Part shown: one piece after another, positions 19,101 to 26,150 of the stretch
Numbering within the stretch: the stretch's first letter is position 1
Layout: the number at the start of each line of letters is the position of its first letter
NCBI GenBank assembly: GCA_002403905.1
Contig: DHIR01000129.1
Location: forward strand, 1 to 37,797
DNA length: 37,797 nt
DNA from: Mucilaginibacter sp. UBA4741
GTDB taxonomy: Bacteria > Bacteroidota > Bacteroidia > Sphingobacteriales > Sphingobacteriaceae
Direction of reading: 5' to 3'
The notes under the pieces: generated by a model
Database searches by the model: none
What the model was told of the DNA's origin: nothing
The model's input: the letters and a program-made list of their open reading frames with translations, nothing else
Translations under genes and position numbers: made by a program

Positions 19101-19489
19101 AGTTTAGCTACCGCGCTGGAAGTGGTTGCCCGCGACTGGGTTCCGTAACCAACAACCAGCACCTCGTTCACATTCCGGACATCTGGTTTAAGTGTTACAT
19201 CAATCACAGTTTTACCCTTAACCGGTATTTCCAGTGTTAGATAACCCACAGATTTAAAAACCAAAATATCCGAAGCTGATGCCTGGATACTGTAGGCTCC
19301 GTTCAAATCGGTTTGGGCACCGCTCGTAGTTCCCTTAATAAGCACCGATGTTCCCGGTACCGATGTTTGATCATCACCTGATAGTACCTTGCCGGTAATT
19401 TTAAGGGTTTGGGCTTGAGCTACAACAGTCAGGAGCAACACTCCTATAACCGTTGACAGAACCCTGATGAAAGTAAATTTCTTAGTCAT
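16124..19489 (-). CDS. SusC/RagA family TonB-dependent transporter
   Basis: Outer-membrane active transporter, 1121 aa; NanO is the counterpart in Tannerella/Bacteroides sialic-acid loci. Signal peptide about 1-26. A carboxypeptidase-D-like regulatory domain (about 28-105, [22 protein letters not shown]) comes first. A SusC-type TonB box region follows with [12 protein letters not shown], then the plug (about 120-235, with [28 protein letters not shown]) and a 22-strand barrel ending [12 protein letters not shown]. Nothing looks truncated. It is the first gene of the minus-strand operon. The palindrome at 19511-19549 sits only 22 bp before its start codon, where a bound repressor would block transcription or early elongation. 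Confidence 0.96.
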   Translation of the reverse strand: [1121 protein letters not shown]

Positions 19490-19510
19490 AATTAATGGGG
19501 GATTAATAAG

Positions 19511-19549
19511 TTTATAATTGTATTATGTATAACATAATACAATTATAAA
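19511..19549. promoter_or_regulatory. Operator O1: perfect 39-bp palindrome before susC
   Basis: The left arm TTTATAATTGTATTATGT (19511-19528) is exactly complementary to the right arm at 19532-19549; the centre is ATA. The inner core ATGT-N3-ACAT has the GT-N3-AC layout common for FadR-subfamily GntR operators. Nineteen bases (19517-19535) recur exactly at 19725-19743. It is the probable binding site of the divergent GntR regulator. Confidence 0.8.
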
Positions 19550-19692
19550 AAAATAAAGTTATTGCTTCCAAATAAATAGCTATTTATTTTTTTAGTTTGA
19601 TTTACTGAGTGTTACAAGTACACTTTTAAAAATTTCGAGAAAAACGGCCCCTGCATTAATGAAATCAATTAAATGGCTACTTAATGATTAAG

Positions 19693-19700
19693 CAAAAATA
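19693..19700 (-). promoter_or_regulatory. Candidate -7 box of the sialic-acid operon
   Basis: Read on the minus strand this is TATTTTTG, an exact TAnnTTTG match. It would start an mRNA roughly 200 nt before the susC codon, placing O1 in the 5' leader and O2 near the -33 region. No clear TTTG at -33. Confidence 0.4.
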
Positions 19701-19724
19701 TTTTTTAATAATTGCGGCATTAGT

Positions 19725-19751
19725 ATTGTATTATGTATAACATTAAACATT
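19725..19751. promoter_or_regulatory. Operator O2: imperfect copy of O1
   Basis: It contains ATTGTATTATGTATAACAT (19725-19743), identical to the core of O1. Around the ATA centre (19737-19739) 9 of 12 positions are symmetric. It lies between two divergent TATTTTTG boxes, about 35-40 bp from each, where bound repressor could shut both directions. Confidence 0.72.
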
Positions 19752-19766
19752 TTGAGAATTTAATTA

Positions 19767-19774
19767 TATTTTTG
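19767..19774 (+). promoter_or_regulatory. Candidate -7 box of the GntR regulator gene
   Basis: TATTTTTG is an exact TAnnTTTG match 64 bp before the regulator's ATG. A TTTG at 19751 is only 12 bp upstream, too close for an ordinary -33 element. O2 lies just upstream, which suggests autoregulation. Confidence 0.45.
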
Positions 19775-19838
19775 CGGCTTACATCAAGAATGCTTATTGA
19801 GTTATGGTAGTGGTTATGAGGGATAAATTATAAAGTGT

Positions 19839-20546
19839 ATGAAATCTAAAGAGCTTATAGGAAGTCTTAAAAATGTAGATACCAGTTCGCTGGTTGATAA
19901 GGTTGAAAAAAACCTGATTGAGCTTTTTATTGAAAAGAACTTCAAAGTAGGTGACTCTATACCCAAAGAGCTGGAGTTAACCAAAGCCATGGGTGTTAGC
20001 CGCACAGTAATACGCGAAGCATTGCTGCGTTTACGTATGATTGGACTGATAGATTCAAAAAAGCACAGAGGCGCGGTTATAACCAGCCCTGATTTAACCT
20101 CTATTCTTCAAAAAAGCCTGAACCCACAGATGCTTGATGAAGCCACGCTGAAAGAAATATTTGAAATGCGGCTTTCGCTTGAAATTGGCATGGCCGACTT
20201 TATTATACAGCGGGTTACCCCAAAAGATATAGCTGATCTGAGAAATATTGTAGAATCAGAACCCAAAAAAGCACAGGCTTATTTATTTGAAATTGAACAG
20301 GAAATAAAATTTCACGGTCGTTTATACGACATCACCGGAAATGAAACACTTAAAAATTTCCAAAAACTACTATTACCTGTGTTTATTTATGTCCATCATA
20401 GCGGACTGTTAAAAAAACAAATTACAATGAAAAAATTTGTTTCACACAGCGGGCTTGTTGATCTGATAGAAAAGGGATCTGCTGAGATGCTGCGCAATGG
20501 TATACGTAACCACCTCGAAAATCATTTTTCCCGCTTGTTTGATTAA
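19839..20546 (+). CDS. GntR-family regulator, FadR/FCD subfamily, probable sialic-acid repressor
   Basis: DNA-binding regulator of 235 aa. The winged helix spans about 18-82, with the GntR signature PKELELTKAMGVSRTVIREAL (recognition helix SRTVIREALLRL at 54-65). The FCD ligand domain spans about 100-232. Its metal-site histidines are present: His159 in FHGRLYDITGN, His203 in VSHSGLVDLI and His225 in NHLENHF, with Glu155 where many FCD proteins have Asp. E. coli NanR is of the same subfamily, so Neu5Ac or an intermediate is a reasonable effector, but the operator here does not look like the GGTATA repeats bound by E. coli NanR. The gene is divergent from the susC operon, with two shared operator-like palindromes in between. 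Use of a GntR repressor rather than a hybrid two-component or ECF sigma/anti-sigma system is less usual for a SusCD locus. Confidence 0.92.
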   Translation: MKSKELIGSLKNVDTSSLVDKVEKNLIELFIEKNFKVGDSIPKELELTKAMGVSRTVIREALLRLRMIGLIDSKKHRGAVITSPDLTSILQKSLNPQMLDEATLKEIFEMRLSLEIGMADFIIQRVTPKDIADLRNIVESEPKKAQAYLFEIEQEIKFHGRLYDITGNETLKNFQKLLLPVFIYVHHSGLLKKQITMKKFVSHSGLVDLIEKGSAEMLRNGIRNHLENHFSRLFD

Positions 20547-20551
20547 TCTGT

Positions 20552-21382
20552 TTATTTCATAAAAACAACCTGATCATCAGCCAGGTAGTTATTGCCAAAA
20601 GGTTTCACAAATACCGCGGTAAACATCCATTTTACCGGCACCTGCCCTTTTGCTGAATTAAAGCTTCCTACCGGTAATTTCACCATTACGTAGTTCCATC
20701 CTTTTTTTAATTGTACACTTATGGGCCGACGGTATTCATACCCTTCGTCTACCAGTGGTTTTTCGATGTTTCCAACTTGCCCGGCATGAATCCATACGGG
20801 CGGCGCTACAAGTTGATGATTTATCCATATTTCACTTTTCCGGTCATCCCATGTATGTAGTTGCGGTGTTGATGAAGGGACGGACCGAGATATGTTATAA
20901 AATCCAATCCACATTAAAGAAGTTGTATCCTGGTTACTCCATACTTTGGTATAAGCGTAATAAGTTGTGCTATCTCTAACCTCATCCAAAATTCCTTCAA
21001 CAGCAGAATGCCAAAAATGCCTTAATATTAGGGTCCCACCGGTAACGGTATAATATTTTTTTTCATTATCTGCATTAAAGTCCGTTTGTTCAGGGGCAAA
21101 CTTTTTCGCCAAATTTCCTTTATTAGCGAATGGGCCAAAAAGCTTCCATTTAATATTTGCTTGTTGTATATATGGGAACGGGAGGCTGCCAAAATACTGT
21201 TTTTGCTGATCTGTTAATCTTTTTTCAAATGCCAAAAATGCCGTATCGCCATTCATAATAACTGTATGCCAGCCCGGCTTGCCACCACCATCCCAACTCC
21301 GCTCGGCAAAGGCAAGCATTGCAGGGTAAACCGGGTTCATTGTTAAAATATCTTCTTGTTTAATTACGTTACGGTCTGGCCA
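20552..21382 (-). pseudogene. GH20 beta-N-acetylhexosaminidase, 3' remnant
   Basis: The frame is open from 21382 (TGG) to the stop at 20552 and encodes the end of a GH20 catalytic domain, WPDRNVIKQEDILTMNPVY followed by PAMLAFAERSW, then a C-terminal beta-rich domain of about 220 aa. The catalytic Asp-Glu pair, most of the barrel and the N-terminal domain are missing. The first in-frame ATG is at 21340, but it is inside the conserved family block, so this is not a true start. Directly upstream in this frame is a stop, and the sequence switches to an SGNH esterase in another frame. The remaining reading frame has no stop, so the loss may be recent. It converges on the regulator gene with 5 bp between stops. 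Confidence 0.85.
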
Positions 21383-21702
21383 TTAATACCAATCAACAAA
21401 AATACTTTGCCGGGTTTTCTTGCAGTAACCTCATCTAAACGGTTTAAAACACCCAGGGTTGCGTCACCACTTATCCCCCGGTTTTTGATGCTCGCGTCAT
21501 TAAACAGCTCATCCCATTCATTACCATTAGTAATGCTGTTCCCTAAAAACATAATATCGCCTTTTGATTGGGGTAATAGCCTGAAAAGTGATGATCTTTG
21601 CTGATAAAATGTAGAGAATGCTTCATCCTTGTTCCTATTTTCTTTTATTTGCGCTAAGGCTGTATAACTTAACAGTAATAATAAATAGGTTAACTTTTTC
21701 AT
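21364..21702 (-). pseudogene. SGNH/GDSL esterase, 5' remnant
   Basis: From the ATG at 21702 the frame begins with a signal peptide (MKKLTYLLLLLSYTALAQ) and continues with the first SGNH block, GDIMFLGNSITNGNEW (nucleophile Ser) and NRGISGDATLGVL (block II), up to KVFLLIGIN. Here the expected family sequence GIND is cut off; four unrelated codons and a stop follow. Block V with the Asp-His pair is lost. The protein has about 112 of the usual 220 or more residues. The same bases start the GH20 remnant in another frame, so one deletion joined the two genes. A role in removing acetyl groups next to the hexosaminidase can be inferred for the intact ancestor. Confidence 0.85.
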
Positions 21703-22006
21703 CTTCGGGTTATAATTTGTAAGGCACCAAACAAGGTTTGCCAAATAGTGTACTTTTTATTCTTTTAGGGCGAATGATATAAAGCAAAAAAGCACTTATA
21801 TTATCTCTAAAGGCTTCTTAATCGCCTGAGGTAGAAGGCATTTATTACATGGAGCCTCTTCTTTATTAATCAAATTTTCGGTAATAAGTATTCCGTTCTT
21901 TTATTTCAAAATGGATTGAAGCATGGGTAATTTAAAGATATTAGCTTTCAAGGCTGCAATAAGACAAACAATTCTTTAATAAATTATTAAATAATTGTTA
22001 ATTATA
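21703..22006. other. AT-rich intergenic stretch
   Basis: Between the SGNH remnant and the HAD gene. No coding frame, tRNA or clear terminator is seen; the control elements of the HAD gene follow at 22007-22057. Confidence 0.6.
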
Positions 22007-22043
22007 TTGCCATGTAGGCAACTAATGGCAATACGTATTGCCA
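22007..22043. promoter_or_regulatory. Two adjacent inverted repeats upstream of the HAD phosphatase gene
   Basis: TTGCC-ATGTA-GGCAA at 22007-22021 is followed four bases later by a perfect 18-bp palindrome TGGCAATACGTATTGCCA at 22026-22043. Both use the half-site TTGCC/GGCAA. They lie directly before a TAnnTTTG box (22050), so they cover the -33 region and probably bind a regulator. Confidence 0.6.
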
Positions 22044-22049
22044 AAATGG

Positions 22050-22057
22050 TATATTTG
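22050..22057 (+). promoter_or_regulatory. Candidate -7 box of the HAD phosphatase gene
   Basis: TATATTTG is an exact TAnnTTTG match 46 bp before the start codon at 22104, immediately after the palindrome ending at 22043. Confidence 0.55.
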
Positions 22058-22103
22058 TGTAGTGCGAATAAATATTCTTTTTTGATGATAAGATTATAAT
22101 TAT

Positions 22104-22877
22104 ATGAAACAAGGACTTTTGATTGATATGGATGGCGTTATTTATAGCGGTGAGGAGCTTATATTTGGTGCCGATAAATTTATTAAGCATCTAATTGACG
22201 AAGATATACCATTTGCTTTCATGACAAATAACAGCCAGCGAACCAGTCTGGAAGTAGTGCGGAAGCTTAAAGGATTTGGCATTATTGTGGAAGACAAGCA
22301 TATTTATACCAGCGCTATGGCCACAGGTAAATTTTTAGGTGATCAGAGCCCAAATGGGACGGCTTATGTTTTAGGAGAAGGCGGTTTATTAAGCAGTTTA
22401 CATGAAAACGGCATTACCCTTGTAAATACCGACCCTGAATTTGTGGTATTAGGTGAAGGCAGGAATTTTACTTTAGAAATGGTTCAGCGGGCGGTAGATA
22501 TGATATTAGCCGGCGCAAAGTTTATTACAACTAACCGCGACCCCTCTCCAAAAAAACCGGGATGGAATAATTTAGGTATTGCTGCTACTACAGCTATGAT
22601 TGAAGAAGCAACTGGTAGGAAAGCTTTTGTAACCGGAAAACCAAGCCCGGTAATGATGCGTTCGGCACGTAAATTCCTGGGATTGGAAACAGCAGAAACC
22701 ACGGTTGTAGGAGATACAATGGAAACAGATATACAGGGAGGTGTCCAAATGGGATATAAAACAATTTTGGTATTATCCGGGATATCCACTAAAGACAGGC
22801 TTGGGCATTATGCATTCAAACCAGATATGATCGTTAGCTCTGTTGATGAAATTAAATTTCCGTTGAAATGGTGGTAA
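22104..22877 (+). CDS. HAD-IIA family sugar-phosphatase (NagD-like)
   Basis: Cytoplasmic HAD phosphatase, 257 aa. Motif I is DMDGVIY at 8-14 (nucleophile Asp8, acid/base Asp10), motif II is TNNSQRTS at about 41-48, the lysine of motif III is in VTGKPSPVMM, and motif IV is GDTMETDIQGG. The C2-type cap between motifs II and III and the GYKTILVLSGIS ending are typical of NagD / 4-nitrophenylphosphatase-like proteins, which act on small phosphate esters including nucleotides and sugar phosphates. Its substrate cannot be read from sequence. It has its own promoter box and palindromic operator and is followed by a possible terminator at 23069. Proximity to an amino-sugar locus makes a link to GlcNAc metabolism possible but unproven. 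Confidence 0.9.
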   Translation: MKQGLLIDMDGVIYSGEELIFGADKFIKHLIDEDIPFAFMTNNSQRTSLEVVRKLKGFGIIVEDKHIYTSAMATGKFLGDQSPNGTAYVLGEGGLLSSLHENGITLVNTDPEFVVLGEGRNFTLEMVQRAVDMILAGAKFITTNRDPSPKKPGWNNLGIAATTAMIEEATGRKAFVTGKPSPVMMRSARKFLGLETAETTVVGDTMETDIQGGVQMGYKTILVLSGISTKDRLGHYAFKPDMIVSSVDEIKFPLKWW

Positions 22878-23068
22878 ATAGTGTTCATAAATAATTACAT
22901 TCTTGTCAAGCGGGCTTTATCATGAAGGCAAGATCAGTATCGAAAGTACGATCTAAAATCTGTATATTGAATATGGGTGCTATCCACCAGGATAATGGCA
23001 TCGCTATTTTACATCATTTATTTACTGAATAAACCTAGCGCAAGCGTAAACCTTGTTAGCTATAAGCC

Positions 23069-23104
23069 AAAAGCCCATAGAGATAATCTAAGGGCTTTTT
23101 ATCT
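23069..23104 (+). terminator. Rho-independent terminator
   Basis: AAAAGCCC (23069-23076) pairs with GGGCTTTT (23092-23099) around a 15-nt loop and ends in a T-run. It lies 190 bp after the HAD stop codon. The spacer 22878-23068 shows no gene, and the hairpin sits inside a short open frame (22977-23234), which argues against that frame being coding. Confidence 0.65.
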
Positions 23105-23122
23105 TCTTTGTGGGGAGCAGGA

Positions 23123-23158
23123 CAAATCTCGAATTTTTTGGAGGATGTTAATAACATC
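23123..23158 (+). other. Dispersed motif copy 1 with a small palindrome
   Basis: CAAATCTCGAA followed by TTTTTTGGAGGAT matches 32135-32160 at 22 of 26 positions. It is followed by the perfect inverted repeat GATGTTA-A-TAACATC (23144-23158). It lies about 75-110 bp before the S41 peptidase start. It could be a regulatory element or a worn repeat. Confidence 0.4.
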
Positions 23159-23230
23159 TTCAACCAAGGAAATATGCACCAGGACTTTTATATTTACGGC
23201 AATTAATCACCTCATATTTAAACCAATCCA

Positions 23231-24592
23231 ATGAAATCAACTTCTACCAAACGATTATGCCGGTTATTATGCACCACGATGGCATTACTGTTAAGCAGCC
23301 TGCCATCTTTTGCCCAAACTGTAAATGATGCCGACATGCACGAGATTGTTACCAAACTGGCCGACAGACTGGTAGCGGTATATCCGTTCCCTGAAATAAG
23401 CGCTAAATATAAAGAGGACTTGCTTAAAAATGAAGCCGCCGGACATTATAATAATTTAACTGAAGCCACGCTTGCCGCAAAACTCACCGAGGATATGCGC
23501 AAAACTCATAAGGATGTGCACCTGCGCGTTTCACGAAGTACTGCGCCGCGCGGCGCGGCCGGAAGGGCACCAAGCGAGAGCAACCCGGATCAAAAAGCTA
23601 ATTACGGATTTAAAAGAGTAGAGGTTGACGGTGCAACTTCTACGGCTTATGTAGAGATACCGGGGCCGTTCCTTGTATCGCAGGAAGCCTTTGAAATAGC
23701 AGCCGCTTGTATGAATATGTCTGCCTATAGTAAATATGTTATACTGGATGTACGGCATAACCCTGGCGGTAGCGGTCAAATGGGGCGCTTCCTGGCGTCT
23801 TATTTTTATACCCCCGGGCGCGAGCAATTTTATCTGAACGGGTTTTACAAAGATCGCAAACGCGATGAACAAGAGTGGACCTATGCCTATACACCGGGCA
23901 AGCACATGCCCGACGCGAAGGTTTACATCCTTACAGGCCGGGGCACAGGATCGGCTTCGGAAGGGTTTGCTTACGCTATGCAGAAACTAAAACGCGCCAC
24001 TATAGTTGGCGATACCAGCGCGGGTGCGGGGATAGCCGGCAGTAATGTTTCGCTAAAAAATAACCTGTCAGCATTTATCCCGGTTAAGATGGTGACTGGT
24101 CCAAACGATAATGTTGGCTGGGAAGGTACAGGGGTAATACCTGACGTAGCAATAGGCAAAGACGATGCCCTTGCTGCAACCCGCAAACTGATATTGCAGG
24201 ATATCCTGAAAACATCAACAGATACCTTACAGAAAGCGGCCGCGCAATGGATAATAGACAATGATGGCATTGCCACAAACGCCGCCGTAAATATGAAAAG
24301 TAAATATGGAGCCCTGGTTGGCAAATACAGCAATAATATAACCATCACCAATGTTAAAGGAGATTTACTATGGAACAGAGTTGAACCCGAAAAACCCGTT
24401 GAAAGCTATGTGTTAAAAGAAGTTAAACCTGATGTGTTGGTTATTACCGGCTTAAATGCCAACATTGGCCCCAATGTATCGCGGGTGTATATAAACCGTG
24501 ATGCAAAGGGTAAACCAGAAAGCCTTACCCGAAAAACGCTTTTAGGAAACGGCAATATATCTGGTGCAGGGCAGCCGCTTAAGAGAATGTAA
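23231..24592 (+). CDS. S41 family peptidase, secreted
   Basis: Serine protease of the S41B (C-terminal-processing / IRBP-like) group, 453 aa, with a signal peptide ending SFAQ at about 29. A helical N-terminal domain (about 32-100) precedes the protease core. YVILDVRHNPGGSG (169-182) is the conserved core strand, and the nucleophile is probably Ser241 in RGTGSASEGFAYAMQ, followed by TIVGDTSAGAG. There is no PDZ domain, unlike Tsp/CtpA. The C-terminal 130 residues are an extra domain often found in such Bacteroidota proteins. It is a single-gene unit ended by a strong terminator 20 bp downstream. Substrate unknown; it probably acts in the periplasm or outside the cell. Confidence 0.88.
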   Translation: MKSTSTKRLCRLLCTTMALLLSSLPSFAQTVNDADMHEIVTKLADRLVAVYPFPEISAKYKEDLLKNEAAGHYNNLTEATLAAKLTEDMRKTHKDVHLRVSRSTAPRGAAGRAPSESNPDQKANYGFKRVEVDGATSTAYVEIPGPFLVSQEAFEIAAACMNMSAYSKYVILDVRHNPGGSGQMGRFLASYFYTPGREQFYLNGFYKDRKRDEQEWTYAYTPGKHMPDAKVYILTGRGTGSASEGFAYAMQKLKRATIVGDTSAGAGIAGSNVSLKNNLSAFIPVKMVTGPNDNVGWEGTGVIPDVAIGKDDALAATRKLILQDILKTSTDTLQKAAAQWIIDNDGIATNAAVNMKSKYGALVGKYSNNITITNVKGDLLWNRVEPEKPVESYVLKEVKPDVLVITGLNANIGPNVSRVYINRDAKGKPESLTRKTLLGNGNISGAGQPLKRM

Positions 24593-24612
24593 AACAGATT
24601 TCGTCTGAATAG

Positions 24613-24656
24613 AACAAAGCCTCCGGTCGAAATACTTGAGGCTTTGTTGTTTTATT
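24613..24656 (+). terminator. Rho-independent terminator of the S41 peptidase gene
   Basis: AACAAAGCCTC (24613-24623) pairs with GAGGCTTTGTT (24638-24648), followed by a T-rich tract. The apical part GGTC-GAAA-TACT keeps the GAAA tetraloop seen in the efp terminator, with two mismatched pairs. Confidence 0.85.
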
Positions 24657-24666
24657 GTAGTCGCAG

Positions 24667-24704
24667 ACTATAGGTATAGTCGTCCGAGGTTACAAACTTC
24701 GGAC
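24667..24704. repeat. REP-like pair of short hairpins
   Basis: ACTATA-GG-TATAGT (24667-24680) is followed after one base by a 10-bp stem GTCCGAGGTT / AACTTCGGAC (24682-24691 with 24695-24704, one G-T pair, loop ACA). Two close hairpins between genes resemble repetitive extragenic palindromes. There is only one copy in this window, so the repeat status is a guess. Confidence 0.4.
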
Positions 24705-24801
24705 AGCGGATGTGTAAAAGGCTTTTTCTTCAATGCAGATTACATTCATATAAGGTTCGGTTGAGATCAGATTCCCGTTTTTATTTCTTATATTCGGAAA
24801 A

Positions 24802-25839
24802 GTGATCGTTGAAATTTTGCAACAGTTAAAAGTATATATTTCTGAGGAAGAGCGCCCAGTAGCGGAAACTTTTTTAAGAGTTTACGAGCCATACGGAGGC
24901 CAAGGCACATTAGAGGGAAATCTAACGGAATCTAAAGAGCTAAAAAAGCAAACGGAGCAATGTCGCTTTTGTAAAAAAACACGAAGCGAAACTACGTTTG
25001 CCCAACACACACATTTGATCTCGCGACTGCTGGGAAACAATAGGGTTTATTCATACGACGAATGCGACACTTGCAACAAGTTATTCGGCACTCTCGAAAC
25101 TGAACTTGGCGCGTCATTAGGCACCCATCGAACGTTTGATCATTTAATTTCGGAACGCAAAGCGCCAGGTTTTGAATCGGGTAACGGCAAGGTGCGCATC
25201 AAGAAACTACCTAACGGAAATGTCATCCTTAATACCAAAAGTGGGAGTTCAGAAGATATTCAAGTGGATTTCTTAACTGGAAAACTGGGTATTAACATGA
25301 CTACGCAACCTTACCGCCCAGAATCTCTTTACCGATCCTTGCTGAAAATGGCTTTAGCCATGCTCCCAGCGAATGATGTTCCTGGTTACGACTTGGCTTT
25401 TAAATTTTTGCTGTCCCCGGAGCAATATCCTGAACTGAATAAATTTAAAAAAGCTGTTGTTGTAGAAACGGCGATTGTTTTAGCTCGGCCTTTTGCTATA
25501 ATTTTTAAGAAAAAAACTGGTGTTAATTCGCCCGAAAGCAGTGAACATGTTTTTTGCTTGTTTATTGGCCATTTCATGTTCCAGGTTTCTATACCGGGTC
25601 ACATATTAAACTTCGATTCAACACACGATTTTACTTATCTCCCAGCCCCTTATTTTCAATTGGATGTATCTAATACGCACGATAACGTCATCGTTCATAG
25701 ATCAACTCAAGATTTGCAATCGACTGAAAAAATCAAACGAGACACAAGCATGCAATTTCAGTTTCCAACAGAAAATCTTGTAGCGATAAATTTAGGTGAA
25801 GATTTTGTGAAATCTATTGAGAAACGAATGTGGAAGTAG
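24802..25839 (+). CDS. HNH endonuclease domain protein
   Basis: 345-aa protein, GTG start at 24802. Near the N-terminus (54-97) it has an HNH-type zinc-bound nuclease signature: CRFC (Cys54, Cys57), then FAQHTHLISRLLGNN with the catalytic-type His, then ECDTCNKLFG (Cys88, Cys91, Asn92). This resembles the HNH_5 group. The remaining 240 residues (beta-rich, with FCLFIGHFMFQVSIPGH and FTYLPAPYFQLDV) match nothing I recognise and may recognise DNA or a partner. No signal peptide or membrane segment is seen. It stands alone, flanked by a REP-like element on one side and tandem repeats on the other, with no partner methylase or integrase. It could be a solitary defence nuclease; that is inference from the domain and its isolation. 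Confidence 0.75.
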   Translation: MIVEILQQLKVYISEEERPVAETFLRVYEPYGGQGTLEGNLTESKELKKQTEQCRFCKKTRSETTFAQHTHLISRLLGNNRVYSYDECDTCNKLFGTLETELGASLGTHRTFDHLISERKAPGFESGNGKVRIKKLPNGNVILNTKSGSSEDIQVDFLTGKLGINMTTQPYRPESLYRSLLKMALAMLPANDVPGYDLAFKFLLSPEQYPELNKFKKAVVVETAIVLARPFAIIFKKKTGVNSPESSEHVFCLFIGHFMFQVSIPGHILNFDSTHDFTYLPAPYFQLDVSNTHDNVIVHRSTQDLQSTEKIKRDTSMQFQFPTENLVAINLGEDFVKSIEKRMWK

Positions 25840-26150
25840 AGACTCAGTTACTCGTTGGGCGCGTCTCAACTTGATCTTTGGCGCGCGTATGCAGCGCAGG
25901 CATTAGTGTGGCGTACTTGTGTTTTATCACCTGATCGTTCAATAATTACTCCCTATTGCCCTATTTATGTCCATCGGCTAAGATCATCACAAATTACGGC
26001 AACATCGTCTAATTAAATGGTGGCGCTGTTTTGTCACCATATTTTAAGTTAAATTTTTTAACCGGCGGCGTGGTTGCAGTTAAGCACCAATGAGTACGCA
26101 TAAAGTAGTGCGGAAAGTTGCAGTTTTGTGCAGTTATACGTACGCACAAC
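25840..26150. other. Non-coding spacer after the HNH gene
   Basis: No convincing gene. A GC-rich piece (about 25860-25910, with GCGCG and CGCGCG) could fold but has no T-run. A 69-codon frame on the minus strand (26009-26218) has no recognisable product and overlaps the tandem repeats. Confidence 0.5.

Noticed and set aside
22977..23234. 85-codon open frame between the HAD and S41 genes
   Set aside because: It contains a terminator hairpin with T-run at 23069-23104 and a palindromic motif, overlaps the S41 start, and the product resembles nothing.
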